In this document: positions 7,229-8,318 of the stretch, piece by piece
How positions within the stretch are numbered: the stretch's first letter is position 1
How the letters are laid out: each line of letters starts with the position of its first letter
Assembly: GCA_946530775.1 (NCBI GenBank)
Contig: CAMNAH010000040.1
Span: 1 to 8,318, forward strand
DNA: 8,318 bases
Direction: 5' to 3'
Source of the DNA: an uncultured Coriobacteriales bacterium
GTDB taxonomy: Bacteria; Actinomycetota; Coriobacteriia; Coriobacteriales; Atopobiaceae
Notes under the pieces: model-generated
Told to the model about the DNA's origin: nothing
What the model saw: only the letters and a program-made list of their open reading frames with translations
Database searches by the model: none
Program-made: the position numbers and the translations under genes

Positions 7229-7279
7229 AGGCATAAAAAACGACCCCGTTCGCAATCGGAGTACACCTTTCGCGAACGG
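7185..7279. repeat. Four related 14-base palindromic sites in two pairs
   Basis: Copies lie at 7185-7198 (CCGTTCGCAATCGG), 7205-7218 (CCGTTCGCGAACGG, a perfect palindrome), 7246-7259 (CCGTTCGCAATCGG, identical to the first) and 7266-7279 (CCTTTCGCGAACGG, one mismatch from the second). Within each pair the start-to-start distance is 20 bases; the pairs are 61 bases apart. The 34-base units they form differ at only four positions and make up the cores of the two terminator hairpins. Confidence 0.8.
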
Positions 7280-7282
7280 GGT
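7235..7282 (-). terminator. Terminator of the ATP synthase operon (hairpin B)
   Basis: ACCCCGTTCGC (7243-7253) pairs over 11 bp with 7272-7282 around an 18-base loop. Read on the minus strand, the stem is followed by CG and then TTTTTT (A-run 7235-7240 on plus), a good intrinsic terminator 42 bases after the atpC stop codon. Confidence 0.85.
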
Positions 7283-7324
7283 AGGTCTCGATGCAAGATA
7301 CAAGCCGGCCAGAAGGCAGGCGCG

Positions 7325-8318
<994 letters not shown>

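Overview
This is a GC-rich, densely coding bacterial window. The F1 ATP synthase genes, a DUF3516-type Ski2-like helicase, a HelD-type helicase and the codon usage point to Actinomycetota. A Coriobacteriia member (Collinsella/Olsenella-like) is my best guess, inferred from protein style and not proven by any marker in the window. There are seven protein-coding genes, two of them cut by the window edges. I see no tRNA, rRNA, CRISPR array or transposase gene.

Layout. Positions 1-1931 (minus) hold most of a HelD-like UvrD/Rep-family helicase; its C-terminus lies beyond the left edge. Directly upstream of it on the same strand, 1992-4559 encodes an 855-residue Ski2/Mtr4-like helicase with a TTG start. 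A 60 bp gap with a hairpin separates the two, which probably form one operon. Positions 4560-4684 are a compact divergent promoter region. On the plus strand, 4685-5959 encodes a GatZ/KbaZ-family sugar-phosphate protein, closed by a clear intrinsic terminator (5983-6016). A sigma-factor/anti-sigma pair follows at 6082-6579 and 6576-7142, coupled by a 4-base ATGA overlap. Positions 7143-7324 separate convergent operons and hold two related hairpin terminators, one for each direction. On the minus strand, 7325-7729 is atpC and 7719-8318 is the C-terminal part of atpD, overlapping by 11 bp; this is the end of an ATP synthase operon.

How the genes fit together. The two helicases are plausibly a transcription/RNA-maintenance unit: HelD proteins free stalled RNA polymerase, and Ski2-like enzymes unwind RNA or RNA-containing substrates. 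The sigma/anti-sigma pair is a self-contained envelope-signalling switch whose signal and targets are not visible here. The ATP synthase genes are housekeeping. The GatZ-like gene stands alone, without the aldolase subunit GatY/KbaY.

No large new multi-gene system is evident. The least explained signals are small: (i) four related 14-base palindromic sites arranged as two covarying hairpins between the convergent operons; (ii) a perfect 10-bp inverted repeat in an A/T-rich patch inside the anti-sigma linker, resembling a REP-type insertion; (iii) a hairpin between the two helicase genes.
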